DNA of 64,000 bases from Solirubrum puertoriconensis. GTDB taxonomy: Bacteria > Bacteroidota > Bacteroidia > Cytophagales > Hymenobacteraceae. Made by a program: the position numbers and the translations under genes. The DNA lies in NCBI RefSeq assembly GCF_001483135.1, contig NZ_LNAL01000008.1, positions 372,001 to 436,000 of the forward strand. The letters run 5' to 3'. Within the stretch, counting starts at the first letter, position 1, and every line of letters begins with the position of its first letter. The notes below the pieces were generated by a model. The model did not search any database, was not told where the DNA came from, and saw only the letters and a program-made list of their open reading frames with translations. Shown here one piece after another: positions 52,262 through 60,494 of the stretch.

Positions 52262-52875
52262 TTACTCGGCAGCGGCTGCAGATTTGCGCCCAGGTAGGAA
52301 TACGCTAAAACCTACCTGTACCCCAAGGTTACCCCCATCACGCCCGAAGTCGTTGCGCCGGTAATTGTATCCGGCCGATACTTCTAGCGCGGCGTTGGGG
52401 GTAATGAAGTAGTTGTAGCCCAACGCAGCACCGTAGCTAAACAGGCTGCCACCTTGCTTGTCGGTGTTTTTTCGCCGGCCGAAGATTCGGTTACTCTGCG
52501 GGCGCTGATGTGAGATGCGGAGGCCGTAAGCTGCCCAAACAACTTGTGGCGCTCCGAGCCTAAGAAGTAGTACCGCGCAAATGGCGCTAACCCGTACTGC
52601 AACGTGCGGTCGGAAAACGAGGCGTTGGACGCCTGACCGAACTGATAGCGCGAATAAGCTAAGTCGAGCCCCGCACCTAGGGCTAGGTTATCCAACACAA
52701 ATACGCCTGCCGAAGGCATAAATCGCGCCGACAGCGTGCTGTATCCATTGTTGGGGCGCTCGTAGTTAAGGTCGCCAACCGAAAGGCCGATGAGCTTGGA
52801 GCCCTTTTCGGTTTGGGCAACGGAGGGAAGTTGCCAGCACAGTAGGCCAGCCACAACACAACAAACTTTCTTCAT
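52262..52875 (-). pseudogene. Outer-membrane beta-barrel gene with a single-base frameshift in a short A-run
   Basis: The ATG at 52875 starts MKKVCCVVAGLLCWQLPSVAQ (signal peptide) and a barrel reading LIGLSVGDLNYERP, GLAPFARYYFLGSERHKLFG. After ESSAGEK the frame turns into non-barrel sequence and ends at 52384. The other frame continues the barrel: GGSLFSYGAALGYNYFITP, then NAALEVSAGYNYRRNDFGRD, ending VQVGFSVFLPGRKSAAAAE with its stop at 52262-52264. The switch point is six A on the coding strand (T at 52467-52472). One added A restores a 204-residue protein. This is a decayed gene, a phase-variable one, a slippage site or a sequencing error; the sequence alone cannot decide. Confidence 0.8.
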
Positions 52876-52968
52876 AAGATATGATGGATAGATATGCCGG
52901 GGCCAAACGGTGGTGTAGGCCCTTGCAACCAAGAGCCGCAACAAGCATCAGTAGGTTGCACAATAAGC

Positions 52969-53005
52969 AAGCGGCCCCGGCTGCGCAGTGCAACCAGGGC
53001 CGCTT
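52969..53005. terminator. Hairpin downstream of rlpA
   Basis: Nine-base arms AAGCGGCCC and GGGCCGCTT flank a 19-base loop. U-runs are poor, so termination is probable but not certain. Confidence 0.5.
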
Positions 53006-53044
53006 GTGAAGCTTGCTGATGAAAGAAGGGGGAGAGTAAGCGTG

Positions 53045-53797
53045 CTACAGATTTTCGGCCTGACGTACCAACCCACTAATGCCGCGGTTCTGCAGGCGCT
53101 GCCACAACTCGTCGGCTTGCGGGCGGGGCAGCCGCTCGCCCACGATCACGCGGTTCAGGGCGCGGCCGTTTACGTTGTCGGTGCGCACAGCTACGGGCAA
53201 CTGCGCGTCGAGGGCTTTGATTTGGGCCGCTAGAGCTTCGGCATTACGCAACTCGCCAAACGTGCCGGCCTGCACCACGTAGGTTTCGGCGGGCTCGGGC
53301 GAGGTTTCCGTAACGACGATGTCGGTTTCCTGTTCGGCAGGCACGCTAGCTACGCCGGCTACCGGCCCTAGGGGGGTGTCGGCGGGTACTATCTCGGCAA
53401 CTACCCCGGCCGAGCCCAGCTGCACAATGCCCAGCGGGCGGGCTGCTACTTCCGATAAATCGAGGATGCGCTGGTGGCGGTAGGGGCCGCGGTCGGTTAC
53501 GCGCACTACCACGGCTTTGCCGTTGAGGGGGTTGGTTACGCGCAGGCGGGTGCCGAAGGGCAGGGTTTTGTGTGCGCAGGTGTATTGGTTGCGGTCGAAA
53601 CGCTCGCCGTTGCTCGTGCGTTTGCCTTGGTGCTCGCGTCCGTACCACGAAGCCCGGCCGCGTAGCACGGCATTCTTCGAGGCAGTTGCGGTGGGCGTAT
53701 CGTCGGCCAGGGTGGGGAATGAGCCAGCCAGTAGCAGCAGGGCTACCAGCCACATCATCAGCAAGCCCGAGAGGTTCTGTCGTTGGTTAGACTTCAT
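53045..53797 (-). CDS. rlpA: RlpA-like septal ring lytic transglycosylase with SPOR domain
   Basis: 250 residues; signal peptide ends TLADD. Double-psi beta-barrel domain: LRGRASWYGREHQGKRTSNGERF, THKTLPFGTRLRV-type segment (CAHKTLPFGTRLRVTNPLNGK) and VVRVTDRGPYRHQRILDLS, with the Asp/His residues of RlpA enzymes. A SPOR domain at the C-terminus (YVVQAGTFGELRNAEALAAQIKAL, then VNGRALNRVIVGE) binds denuded peptidoglycan at the division site. In Pseudomonas RlpA cleaves naked glycan strands. Standalone gene; the 347-bp region to its right is AT-rich and holds its promoter. Confidence 0.93.
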   Translation of the reverse strand: MKSNQRQNLSGLLMMWLVALLLLAGSFPTLADDTPTATASKNAVLRGRASWYGREHQGKRTSNGERFDRNQYTCAHKTLPFGTRLRVTNPLNGKAVVVRVTDRGPYRHQRILDLSEVAARPLGIVQLGSAGVVAEIVPADTPLGPVAGVASVPAEQETDIVVTETSPEPAETYVVQAGTFGELRNAEALAAQIKALDAQLPVAVRTDNVNGRALNRVIVGERLPRPQADELWQRLQNRGISGLVRQAENL

Positions 53798-54133
53798 TGA
53801 TTCTCTGCTTTGGTGAACAGGCCAAAACTATTGGCCTCGCCGGAATACAATCCAAATACCCAAGCGGTGTAACCTAAGCAGAATTGTTGAAAATTGTGCT
53901 ATGGCCAGAAAATTTGCATTTAAGGTTATTAATGATCGAAGGAAAAATAGCCGATTGTGTTCCGCTTAGGGCGATTTAGGATTCTATATGGATAATTGGC
54001 TAACTCAGCAAGAAATAAGATTATCTGCCGCTGAAAAAAGTTACTGTCGAGCCTCGGGGTTTTGTTCAAAACCCGGTTGGTAATTACCAAAATTTTGTGT
54101 AAGGGAGTAACAGCCTCCCAGCTTGGCATTGCG
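53798..54133. other. AT-rich intergenic region between rlpA and the DUF72 gene
   Basis: About 340 bp with much lower GC than its surroundings, shared upstream of two divergent genes. A 66-codon leftward frame (53929-54129) is present but has no coding character. No repeat or RNA gene was recognised. A promoter for rlpA is expected but no exact -7 match was found on the minus strand. Confidence 0.6.
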
Positions 54134-54141
54134 TAGGTTTG
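54134..54141 (+). promoter_or_regulatory. -7 element directly before the DUF72 start codon
   Basis: TAGGTTTG matches TAnnTTTG exactly and ends three bases before the ATG at 54145. If used, the transcript would be leaderless. Confidence 0.45.
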
Positions 54142-54144
54142 AAC

Positions 54145-55056
54145 ATGGATTTTGGCCGCTTACCCGATGTGCGTGGGCTTGACTTTACCCTGCCGCCCGA
54201 CCACCCCGATACCGCTCCTGTGCTGGCCCGCGCCACCTCACTTGCCGAGCCGGCGGGGATCTGGGTGGGCTGCCCCACCTGGACCAACCGTTCGTGGCTA
54301 GGCCAGTGGTACCCCCTGGGTTTGCGCGAGGCCGACCAACTGACGTGGTACGCCAAGCAGTTCAACAGCCTCGAGGTGAACGTAACGCATTACCGCATTC
54401 CCGATGCCGACATGGTGCGGCGCTGGCGCCAAGTTGTGCCTGAGCACTTTCGCTTTTGCCCCAAAGTGCCGCAAAGTATCAGCCACGATCGGGAGCTGTT
54501 TCGGGCCGAAGACCTCACCAACTCGTTTTGTCGGGCCCTCGAGGGATTGGGCGAGCAGTTGGGCATGGCCTTTTTGCAGTTGCCGCCCCACTTTGCGCCG
54601 CAGCAGCTACCTAGGCTCGAGCGGTATTTGCTCGACTGGCCCCAACACTTGCCCTTGGCCGTAGAGCTGCGCCACCCCGCCTGGTACCACGACAAAGGCC
54701 TGCTTGCCGAAACCGCAGCCCTGCTCGAGGCCCTAGGTAAAACCTGGGTAATCAGCGACGTGGCCGGGCGCCGTGATGTGCTGCACCAGCGCCTGACCAC
54801 GCCCGTGGCCTTTGTCCGCTTTAATGGCCACGCCCTGCACCGCTCCGATTACCTCCGCGCCGATGCCTGGGCCGAGCGCCTGGCCGCTTGGCTGCAAAGC
54901 GGCTTGCAGCAGGTGTATTTCTTTATTCACCAGCGCGAGGTAAACGATGCCCCGGTGTGGGCGCAGTACTTTTTGCAGCGCCTGGGCAAGCTTACGGGCC
55001 GCGAGCTGCCCGCACCTAAGTTGGTGGTGCAGCCTGTGCAGGGCAAGCTGTTTTAG
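54145..55056 (+). CDS. DUF72 family protein
   Basis: 303 residues from ATG 54145. DUF72 hallmarks are GIWVGCPTWTNRSWLGQWYP, the QFNSLEVNVTHYRIPDADMV segment, FCPKVPQSISHDREL, LGMAFLQLPPHF and the late VAFVRFNGHALHRSDYLR. The fold is a TIM barrel related to endonuclease IV-like proteins. The function of DUF72 is not established. No membrane or signal sequence, so it is cytoplasmic. It stands alone, ending at the 41-bp palindromic element. Confidence 0.93.
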   Translation: MDFGRLPDVRGLDFTLPPDHPDTAPVLARATSLAEPAGIWVGCPTWTNRSWLGQWYPLGLREADQLTWYAKQFNSLEVNVTHYRIPDADMVRRWRQVVPEHFRFCPKVPQSISHDRELFRAEDLTNSFCRALEGLGEQLGMAFLQLPPHFAPQQLPRLERYLLDWPQHLPLAVELRHPAWYHDKGLLAETAALLEALGKTWVISDVAGRRDVLHQRLTTPVAFVRFNGHALHRSDYLRADAWAERLAAWLQSGLQQVYFFIHQREVNDAPVWAQYFLQRLGKLTGRELPAPKLVVQPVQGKLF

Positions 55057-55058
55057 TT

Positions 55059-55099
55059 AGCGGCACCTAGGCGCAGCAACGCTGCGCCTAGGTGCCGCT
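55059..55099. terminator. Bidirectional hairpin with CCTAGG in both arms
   Basis: Perfect 19-base arms beginning AGCGGCACCTAGGCGCAGC, with a three-base loop (AAC). CCTAGG lies at 55066-55071 and 55087-55092. It separates convergent genes and lacks U-runs, so it is unusual as a terminator. Confidence 0.75.
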
Positions 55100-55104
55100 G
55101 ATGG

Positions 55105-55737
55105 TTAGAACGCTAAGCCAGCACGCACGCGTAGGCCTATTTCGGGCTGCCAGCGGTAGCGTGGCTCCGGTGAGTTGCGGTAGCTCCAGTTGGGCAGCAG
55201 GCGCAGGCCGGCGGCGGCATCAACAAAGCCGTAGCGCCCGAAGCGCCGCTGCCAGCCCCAAAACAGCTCGGCGCTGGGTTGGTGGCTAAAGTAGGCGGGC
55301 CCCTCTGTTGGGTAGGTCCAGAGTCCCGTGCGGTTAAAAGTATTGGTAAACTGCGCCTGCAAGTACGTGCCGCCTAGGCGTTGGGTAGGTTTGCCTAGCC
55401 GCTGCCGGCGCGCTTGGTTGTAGTAGTAGCGCACGCCCAACGAGCCACTGAGTTCGGCTAATTGGGGCTTGCGCCGAAAACCGATAGATGAGGTTACATC
55501 GACCGTGGCCGAAAAGTGGCGGCCCAGTGGCCGCTCGGCGCCTAGGTATAGCGGTACGGCAAAACCATACCAGCTACCCGTAACCTCGGCAACATCGAGC
55601 CCGAGCTTGAACATGGTTTGAGGCGCTGCGGTAGCGGTTCGGGCCGAATCAGGGGCGGGCGACTGACCTAGGGCGACGGTGGTGGATAACGGCAGACTCA
55701 GCAGCAAGCCTGCAGCGGGTAACAACAGTTTATGCAC
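55105..55737 (-). CDS. Outer-membrane protein, barrel-like
   Basis: 210 residues from the GTG at 55737, chosen because it gives a signal peptide (HKLLLPAAGLLLSLPLSTTVALGQ); an open frame extends further upstream but is non-coding in character and antisense to the next gene. Strands with aromatic ends alternate throughout (SWYGFAVPLYLGAERPLG, FSATVDVTSSIGFRR, LSGSLGVRYYYNQA), and the C-terminus ends GLRVRAGLAF as in outer-membrane barrels. No subfamily was recognised. Divergent from the T9SS protease gene. Confidence 0.75.
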   Translation of the reverse strand: MHKLLLPAAGLLLSLPLSTTVALGQSPAPDSARTATAAPQTMFKLGLDVAEVTGSWYGFAVPLYLGAERPLGRHFSATVDVTSSIGFRRKPQLAELSGSLGVRYYYNQARRQRLGKPTQRLGGTYLQAQFTNTFNRTGLWTYPTEGPAYFSHQPSAELFWGWQRRFGRYGFVDAAAGLRLLPNWSYRNSPEPRYRWQPEIGLRVRAGLAF

Positions 55738-55873
55738 AAATAATGCGTTTGGTGGTTGTAGGTAAGCACACGAGGCCGAAATCAAGCGACAAGTTGCATA
55801 GCGGGTAAGCAAGCCACCCAGGCCTATTTGTTCGTATGTTGTTGTCTTACTACTGAACCCGATATTTCCGGCT

Positions 55874-58000
55874 ATGCATACATTTTTTACCCTGCGGCGT
55901 GGTGCTTGGGCAATGGCCCTGGCAGCGGTCCTCGCCAGCCCCGCTGCGGCGCAGCAACCGCTGGTTGCTGCGGCGTCGGCTACTTCGTGCCTGCTGCTGC
56001 CGCTCGATCCTGCCGAACGAGCCCAACGTGCTACGCTGGTAGTAGAGGCTGAAGTAGTTGCCCAACGCAGTTTCTGGGACCGTGAGCACCGCCACATCTT
56101 CACCGCCAACACCTTGCGCGTATATAAGCTGCTGAAAGGCCAATGGGTAGCAGGGCAGCCGCTGACGGTGATAACCGAAGGCGGTACAGTGGAGCTTGAG
56201 CGCGAATCCATAACCAATACGCTGGCCCTGAAAGTGGGCCAGCAGGGCCTGCTGTTTCTGCAGCCTGCTGCTTTCCGAGGCGTTGCCGAGCCAAACGCCT
56301 TCACGCCCTACGGCAGCCTGCAAGGGTTTATTCGCTACGATGTAGCGGCCGCAACGGCCACCGAGCCCTTTCGGCAGTACCCGCTACTCGACGAGAGCTT
56401 TTACCGGCAGCAGCTGGCCTTTACGGGGCAGGCCTTGCGTTTGCTGGAGGCCAATAGCGCGCTTACGACGGCCGTGGCCCAGCGCCTGCGCCCCACCACC
56501 GCGCAGCGCGTAACGGCCCCCGTAATTACTACCCTTGCGCCGCTTACCGTAACGGCGGGCACCGGCACGGTGCTTACCATCAACGGCACTGGTTTTGGGG
56601 CCACAACGGGCAGTGTCGATTTCCGCAATGCCGACGATGGTGGCTCATCGTTTACACGGGCGCCAAACTCCGAAATCGTGTCGTGGTCGGATACGCGCAT
56701 TCAGGTACGCGTGCCCTCGTTTACCGACCAAGGCAAGCCAGCCGGCACAGGCAACATCCGCGTGAACACGGCCGACAACCAAAGCACCAGCAGCGCGCTC
56801 AGTATTACAGTGCTGTACGCCATATCCAACGTGCAGGAAAGCAACAGCCTGGCGTTGTTTCCGACGGAGCACTTCGATCAAAACCGGCGCGGTGGCTACT
56901 CTTTTCAGCCCGATCCGGGGTTTGCCCAAAACGCGGCGGCCATGCAGGCATTCAGCCGGGCTTTGGCCAGTTGGCGCTGCCAAACGGCCATTAACTGGGA
57001 AATGGGCAGTACCCGCACCAGCCGCGGCATTGCCTCCGACGACGTGAACGCGCTGGAATTCGACCAAGGCAGCGAACTGCCTGCGCAGGTGCTGGGCCGC
57101 ACCACCAGCTACTTCTTGGGGTGCCGCGACGCCAACGGGCAGATTCGGTTTTGGGTGAAGGAGATTGACATGCTCTACGACGATGGCACGGCCTGGCAGT
57201 TTGGGCCCGCGGTGCCCACCTCGTTGCAAATCGACTTCGAGTCGGTGGCGGTACACGAGCTGGGTCATGGCCATCAGCTTTCACACATTATCGCCCCGGC
57301 GGCTGCCGGCCGGCCGGCAGCCGTAATGCACTACGCCATCGGGCGTGGGCAGGTAAACCGCACCCTCGATTTCGACCGCGACATACAGGGCGGCTATACG
57401 GTGTTGCAGCGCAGCTTTGCGCCCGATAACTGTGGCGCGGCGCCCATGATACCCGCCCCGCTTACGGGCACGCTTTCGGCCCAAACCGCGGGGCCCCGCG
57501 TACTGCTTACCTGGAGCGTGCGCGAAGAGTGCAACGTGCGCAACTACGTGGTGGAGCGCAGCACCGACAACCAGCAAAACTGGACGCGCGCCGGCCAGGT
57601 GTCGCCTACGGGTGCTGGGTCGTACACCTTCACCGACAACAACCCGGGGGCCGAGCTGGTGTATTACCGCGTGCTGGTGCAACTCAGCAACGGGCTTATC
57701 CTCACGGTAGCACCCATTACCGTCCGGACGGTGCCCGGCCCCGAGTTTGCGCTGTACCCCAACCCCCGGCGTGGCTCCGAGGCTTACGTGGCTCTCAACG
57801 CAGCTGGTACCGATAACCTCATCATTCGCCTCTACGATGCCGTAGGGCGTTACTACGGGGGAGCGGCCTACACGGTACCGCAGGCTGGTTTCAATCCTCA
57901 AATACTCATTTCGTTGCCGCAGTTGCGCGCCGGTTGGTACCTGATTCGCTGGGAAGCCGGTAGCCAAAAGGGCACGGTGCCGTTTATTCAGGTAGAATAG
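55874..58000 (+). CDS. Secreted zinc metalloprotease with IPT/TIG domain and T9SS C-terminal sorting domain
   Basis: 708 residues; signal peptide about 1-27. Order: an N-terminal region, an IPT/TIG domain (about 218-315, APVITTLAPLTVTAGTGTVL), then a metalloprotease domain. Its zinc motif is HELGHGHQLSH (His461), matching HExxHxxxxxH but with Gln where metzincins have Gly. Then a fibronectin-like domain (LTWSVREECNVRNYVVERS), and a type A sorting domain (FALYPNPRRG, then LRAGWYLIRWE). The sorting domain sends it through the type IX system to the surface or medium. The substrate is unknown. Starts at an ATG divergent from the barrel gene. Confidence 0.9.
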   Translation: MHTFFTLRRGAWAMALAAVLASPAAAQQPLVAAASATSCLLLPLDPAERAQRATLVVEAEVVAQRSFWDREHRHIFTANTLRVYKLLKGQWVAGQPLTVITEGGTVELERESITNTLALKVGQQGLLFLQPAAFRGVAEPNAFTPYGSLQGFIRYDVAAATATEPFRQYPLLDESFYRQQLAFTGQALRLLEANSALTTAVAQRLRPTTAQRVTAPVITTLAPLTVTAGTGTVLTINGTGFGATTGSVDFRNADDGGSSFTRAPNSEIVSWSDTRIQVRVPSFTDQGKPAGTGNIRVNTADNQSTSSALSITVLYAISNVQESNSLALFPTEHFDQNRRGGYSFQPDPGFAQNAAAMQAFSRALASWRCQTAINWEMGSTRTSRGIASDDVNALEFDQGSELPAQVLGRTTSYFLGCRDANGQIRFWVKEIDMLYDDGTAWQFGPAVPTSLQIDFESVAVHELGHGHQLSHIIAPAAAGRPAAVMHYAIGRGQVNRTLDFDRDIQGGYTVLQRSFAPDNCGAAPMIPAPLTGTLSAQTAGPRVLLTWSVREECNVRNYVVERSTDNQQNWTRAGQVSPTGAGSYTFTDNNPGAELVYYRVLVQLSNGLILTVAPITVRTVPGPEFALYPNPRRGSEAYVALNAAGTDNLIIRLYDAVGRYYGGAAYTVPQAGFNPQILISLPQLRAGWYLIRWEAGSQKGTVPFIQVE

Positions 58001-58057
58001 CTTGCTGGTGCCAACGCTCCCAAGGGCCAGCGCCGCCTAGCGACGCCGCAAATCCTG

Positions 58058-58065
58058 TATTTTTG
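58058..58065 (+). promoter_or_regulatory. -7 element directly before a GTG start
   Basis: TATTTTTG ends four bases before the GTG at 58070, implying a leaderless or nearly leaderless transcript. Confidence 0.5.
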
Positions 58066-58069
58066 GCCG

Positions 58070-58519
58070 GTGAAGAAACAACTGCTCATCTCGCTACTAC
58101 TTGTATTCGCCGCTTTCGGGCTGAAAGCGCAATCGGTGGCCGATCTGGACGCCAAAAACGGCTTTGGCAACGATGTGTTCGGTAAGAGCATCAGTGCTTA
58201 TCCAGGAATGGTGTGCATTAGCAAGCAAAAGTCGGAATACCAACTGTATACCCGCCCCACCGACGACCTTTCGTATGGGGGTGGTAAGCTGAAAGGCATC
58301 GTGTACGGCTTCTACAACGGCCAACTCAGGGAGGTGATTCTGACCATCGACGGCGCCAATAATGCCGCCCCGGTGCTGAAAGCCCTGACTGCTGCATACG
58401 GGCCCGGCACACCGGGCCACAAGCCCAACTCCACGTTGTGGCAGGGACAAAAAGTGAAAATGGAGTGTGTTACCGACAGCCCGTTCGGCTCGTTCGTGTT
58501 CGTCGGCCAAACTAAGTAG
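58070..58519 (+). CDS. Exported protein of unknown function
   Basis: 149 residues starting at GTG. Signal peptide KKQLLISLLLVFAAFGLKAQ, then a compact domain (DLDAKNGFGNDVFGKSISAY, FYNGQLREVILTI, NAAPVLKALTAAYGPG). GPG and the final KMECVTDSPFGSFVFVGQ are conserved-looking. No family assigned. The start is fixed by the signal peptide and by the -7 box four bases upstream; an ATG start would delete the signal. Terminated by the hairpin at 58563. Confidence 0.7.
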   Translation: MKKQLLISLLLVFAAFGLKAQSVADLDAKNGFGNDVFGKSISAYPGMVCISKQKSEYQLYTRPTDDLSYGGGKLKGIVYGFYNGQLREVILTIDGANNAAPVLKALTAAYGPGTPGHKPNSTLWQGQKVKMECVTDSPFGSFVFVGQTK

Positions 58520-58562
58520 CACGTAGGGGCCCACTGGTGGCGGTGCTCTGTGCCTCAATACC

Positions 58563-58594
58563 AAAGCCGAGCGCCGGAACGGGCTCGGCTTTTT
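58563..58594 (+). terminator. Terminator
   Basis: Ten-base arms AAAGCCGAGC and GCTCGGCTTT flank a ten-base loop, with further T after the stem. Confidence 0.8.
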
Positions 58595-58618
58595 GCCGCA
58601 AAGCTGCAGCGAGGCCTG

Positions 58619-58626
58619 TACTTTTG
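58619..58626 (+). promoter_or_regulatory. -7 element of the exported-protein gene at 58672
   Basis: TACTTTTG matches TAnnTTTG exactly, 45 bp before the ATG. Confidence 0.5.
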
Positions 58627-58671
58627 CCGGCCGCTCTACGTTTAAGAGCCTCCGCTTAGCCCCCGTTGTAC

Positions 58672-59253
58672 ATGCGTTTTGCTTTTCTGCGTTCTGTTCT
58701 GCCTTTTGCCCTAGGAGTTGTTGCGCTGCCAGCGGCAGCCCAGAAATACCGCACCGCAGCCGGCGTGCGCATTGGAGCCGGCAATTACGGCCTCACGGTG
58801 CAGCAGCGCATCTTCGAAAAAACCACCCTCGAAGGCCTGGGCCTACTGAACTCGCGCGAAGTAACCGGTACCATTCTGGCCGAGCAGCACTTTCCGTTGC
58901 TGGGCCGCAGCCTTAACTACTACCTAGGCGCGGGCGCCCACCTAGGCCGCCACAAAGACAACGGCACCGTGGGCGGCCTCGATGGTATTGTGGGCGTGGA
59001 GTGGAAGCTGCCCATCACCTCGCTGCTGGTGTCGTTCGACTTCAAGCCGACTTACGAAATCAACAACGACGATTGGTTTCGCTTTCCCACGGCCGTATCG
59101 GTGCGCTACGTGCTGGTGAAAGAGAAAGAGAAGCCCTTTATGGGCGGCCTGTTTGGCGGCGGCGACGGCGACGACAAGGACCGTAAGCGCAAGTCGAAAA
59201 CCAAACGCAAAAACGATTCGGGCGGCTTCTTCGACGGGTTGTTTGGTAATTAA
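58672..59253 (+). CDS. Exported protein, probable outer-membrane barrel with charged tail
   Basis: 193 residues from ATG 58672, preferred over a TTG two codons earlier. Signal peptide ends LPAAAQ. The mature part has short barrel-like strands (AAGVRIGAGNYGLTVQQRI, NYYLGAGAHLGRHK, ISLLVSFDFKPTYEI-type segment) that recall small opacity-type proteins. The last 45 residues are basic and Gly-rich (GDGDDKDRKRKSKTKRKNDS). No family was recognised. Independent promoter and convergent with the DUF3667 gene. Confidence 0.7.
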   Translation: MRFAFLRSVLPFALGVVALPAAAQKYRTAAGVRIGAGNYGLTVQQRIFEKTTLEGLGLLNSREVTGTILAEQHFPLLGRSLNYYLGAGAHLGRHKDNGTVGGLDGIVGVEWKLPITSLLVSFDFKPTYEINNDDWFRFPTAVSVRYVLVKEKEKPFMGGLFGGGDGDDKDRKRKSKTKRKNDSGGFFDGLFGN

Positions 59254-59265
59254 GCCCTAGGTGAA

Positions 59266-60288
59266 CTACAGCAGCGCTAAGCTGAGCAGCAGCACCGACG
59301 TCATCACAAAGCCGATAATCAGCAGGTAAGCCACCGATACCACCAATGCTTTGGCAAAGGTTTTCGGCCATCCTTGCTCGTACACGTGGCGCAAGGCTAG
59401 CACCAGGTACACCGGCGGAGCCAGTGTAAGTACCCAATCAAACCAATCGTTCTTCACGAACTCCGTCCAGAGCATGCCTGCGAGTACCAGCACAAACAAA
59501 AAGCAGTGCAGGTGCAGCGAAAACACCAGGTGGTTGATGTAGAGCCGCTTGCGCCGCACGTACACGCCCTTGAGCAGCAAGGCAAACAGCGGCATTAGCA
59601 CGAACATCGAGATGGACGCGTTTTTGGTGAGGCGCTGCCGTACTTGGTCCACCGTCGATTCGCGCACGCGTGCCCACTGGCGCAGGGCTAGGCGGTTCAG
59701 GAACGTTGGCTCCACGCCCTTGCTGCGAATCAGCGAATCGGTGCGCTCGGGGCTGGGGTTGCGGGCATAGCGCTCCAGCTCGGCGGTGCCAAAGCGTACG
59801 CGCCCCACTTCTATCGAGTCGATGTTGTTGGGAACCCGGGCCAGGATGTTGGGATCGAGGCCGGGGCGGGCCTGAATTACGGCAGCCCGGGTGCTATCGA
59901 GCGCCGCGTTTGCTGCCTGCGAGGCCTGTGTGGTCGTATCCACCAGGCGCCGCTCGTCGTGGCCCATCAGCAGGCCCACCAGCAAAAAGAAAATAAAGCT
60001 GGTGAACACGTACAACCGGATAGGCGGTACATAGGCCACGCGGTGCCCTAGGTTGAACAGGCGCGTGAGGCGCCCGGGGCGAAATAGCAGCAACCCCAGC
60101 GTGCGAAAGAACTTGCTATCGAAGTGAAACAAGCCCTCGAGGGTTTCCTCGACCAAGTGCCCAAACGAGAGGTTTAGGTCGTGGTTTTCCTGCCCGCAGT
60201 TGGGACAAAAGCTGTTGGGGCCGCCCGCAGCCACAAAATCGTAGCCGCAATTGGCACAAGCGGGCGACCGGTGCGGAGTGTGCGCCAT
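59266..60288 (-). CDS. DUF3667 integral membrane protein
   Basis: 340 residues. An N-terminal zinc-ribbon (CANCGYDF...FCPNCGQENHD) precedes the DUF3667 core: LSFGHLVEETLEGLFHFDSKFFRTLG and LFRPGRLTRLFNLGHRVAYVPPIRLYVFTS. Several spans follow (FIFFLLVGLLMG, FLFVLVLAGMLW and the C-terminal LLIIGFVMTSVLLLSLALL). The central region between the first spans (about 115-205) is hydrophilic. The function of DUF3667 is unknown. Standalone. Confidence 0.9.
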   Translation of the reverse strand: MAHTPHRSPACANCGYDFVAAGGPNSFCPNCGQENHDLNLSFGHLVEETLEGLFHFDSKFFRTLGLLLFRPGRLTRLFNLGHRVAYVPPIRLYVFTSFIFFLLVGLLMGHDERRLVDTTTQASQAANAALDSTRAAVIQARPGLDPNILARVPNNIDSIEVGRVRFGTAELERYARNPSPERTDSLIRSKGVEPTFLNRLALRQWARVRESTVDQVRQRLTKNASISMFVLMPLFALLLKGVYVRRKRLYINHLVFSLHLHCFLFVLVLAGMLWTEFVKNDWFDWVLTLAPPVYLVLALRHVYEQGWPKTFAKALVVSVAYLLIIGFVMTSVLLLSLALL

Positions 60289-60432
60289 AAAAGCTTGAAG
60301 TCAGCGGCTAATTGGCCGTGGGCGCAAGTAAGCATTTCCGCCGCTACAGCCGTGCTTTTTGCGCGTTGCGCTACGGCCAAATATGCCGCTTTCTGGCGGC
60401 ACAGCGCACCACTACGGGGCGCAGCTAATAGC

Positions 60433-60474
60433 ACCTAGGGCTGCGGCCGGCACGTGCCAACCGCAGCCCTAGGT
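60433..60474. terminator. Hairpin with CCTAGG at the base of both arms
   Basis: Fourteen-base arms ACCTAGGGCTGCGG and its complement flank a 14-base loop, just after the GIN-domain gene. CCTAGG at 60434-60439 and 60468-60473. No U-run. Confidence 0.6.
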
Positions 60475-60494
60475 AAGCCAATGCGCTCGGCAAG

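Noticed and set aside
53929-54129. 66-codon leftward frame in the AT-rich gap before the DUF72 gene
   Set aside because: No signal, motif or promoter support; AT-rich spacer sequence.
55738-56304. Upstream extension of the barrel gene at 55105-55737
   Set aside because: It is antisense to the T9SS protease and lacks protein-like sequence; the GTG at 55737 gives a signal peptide.
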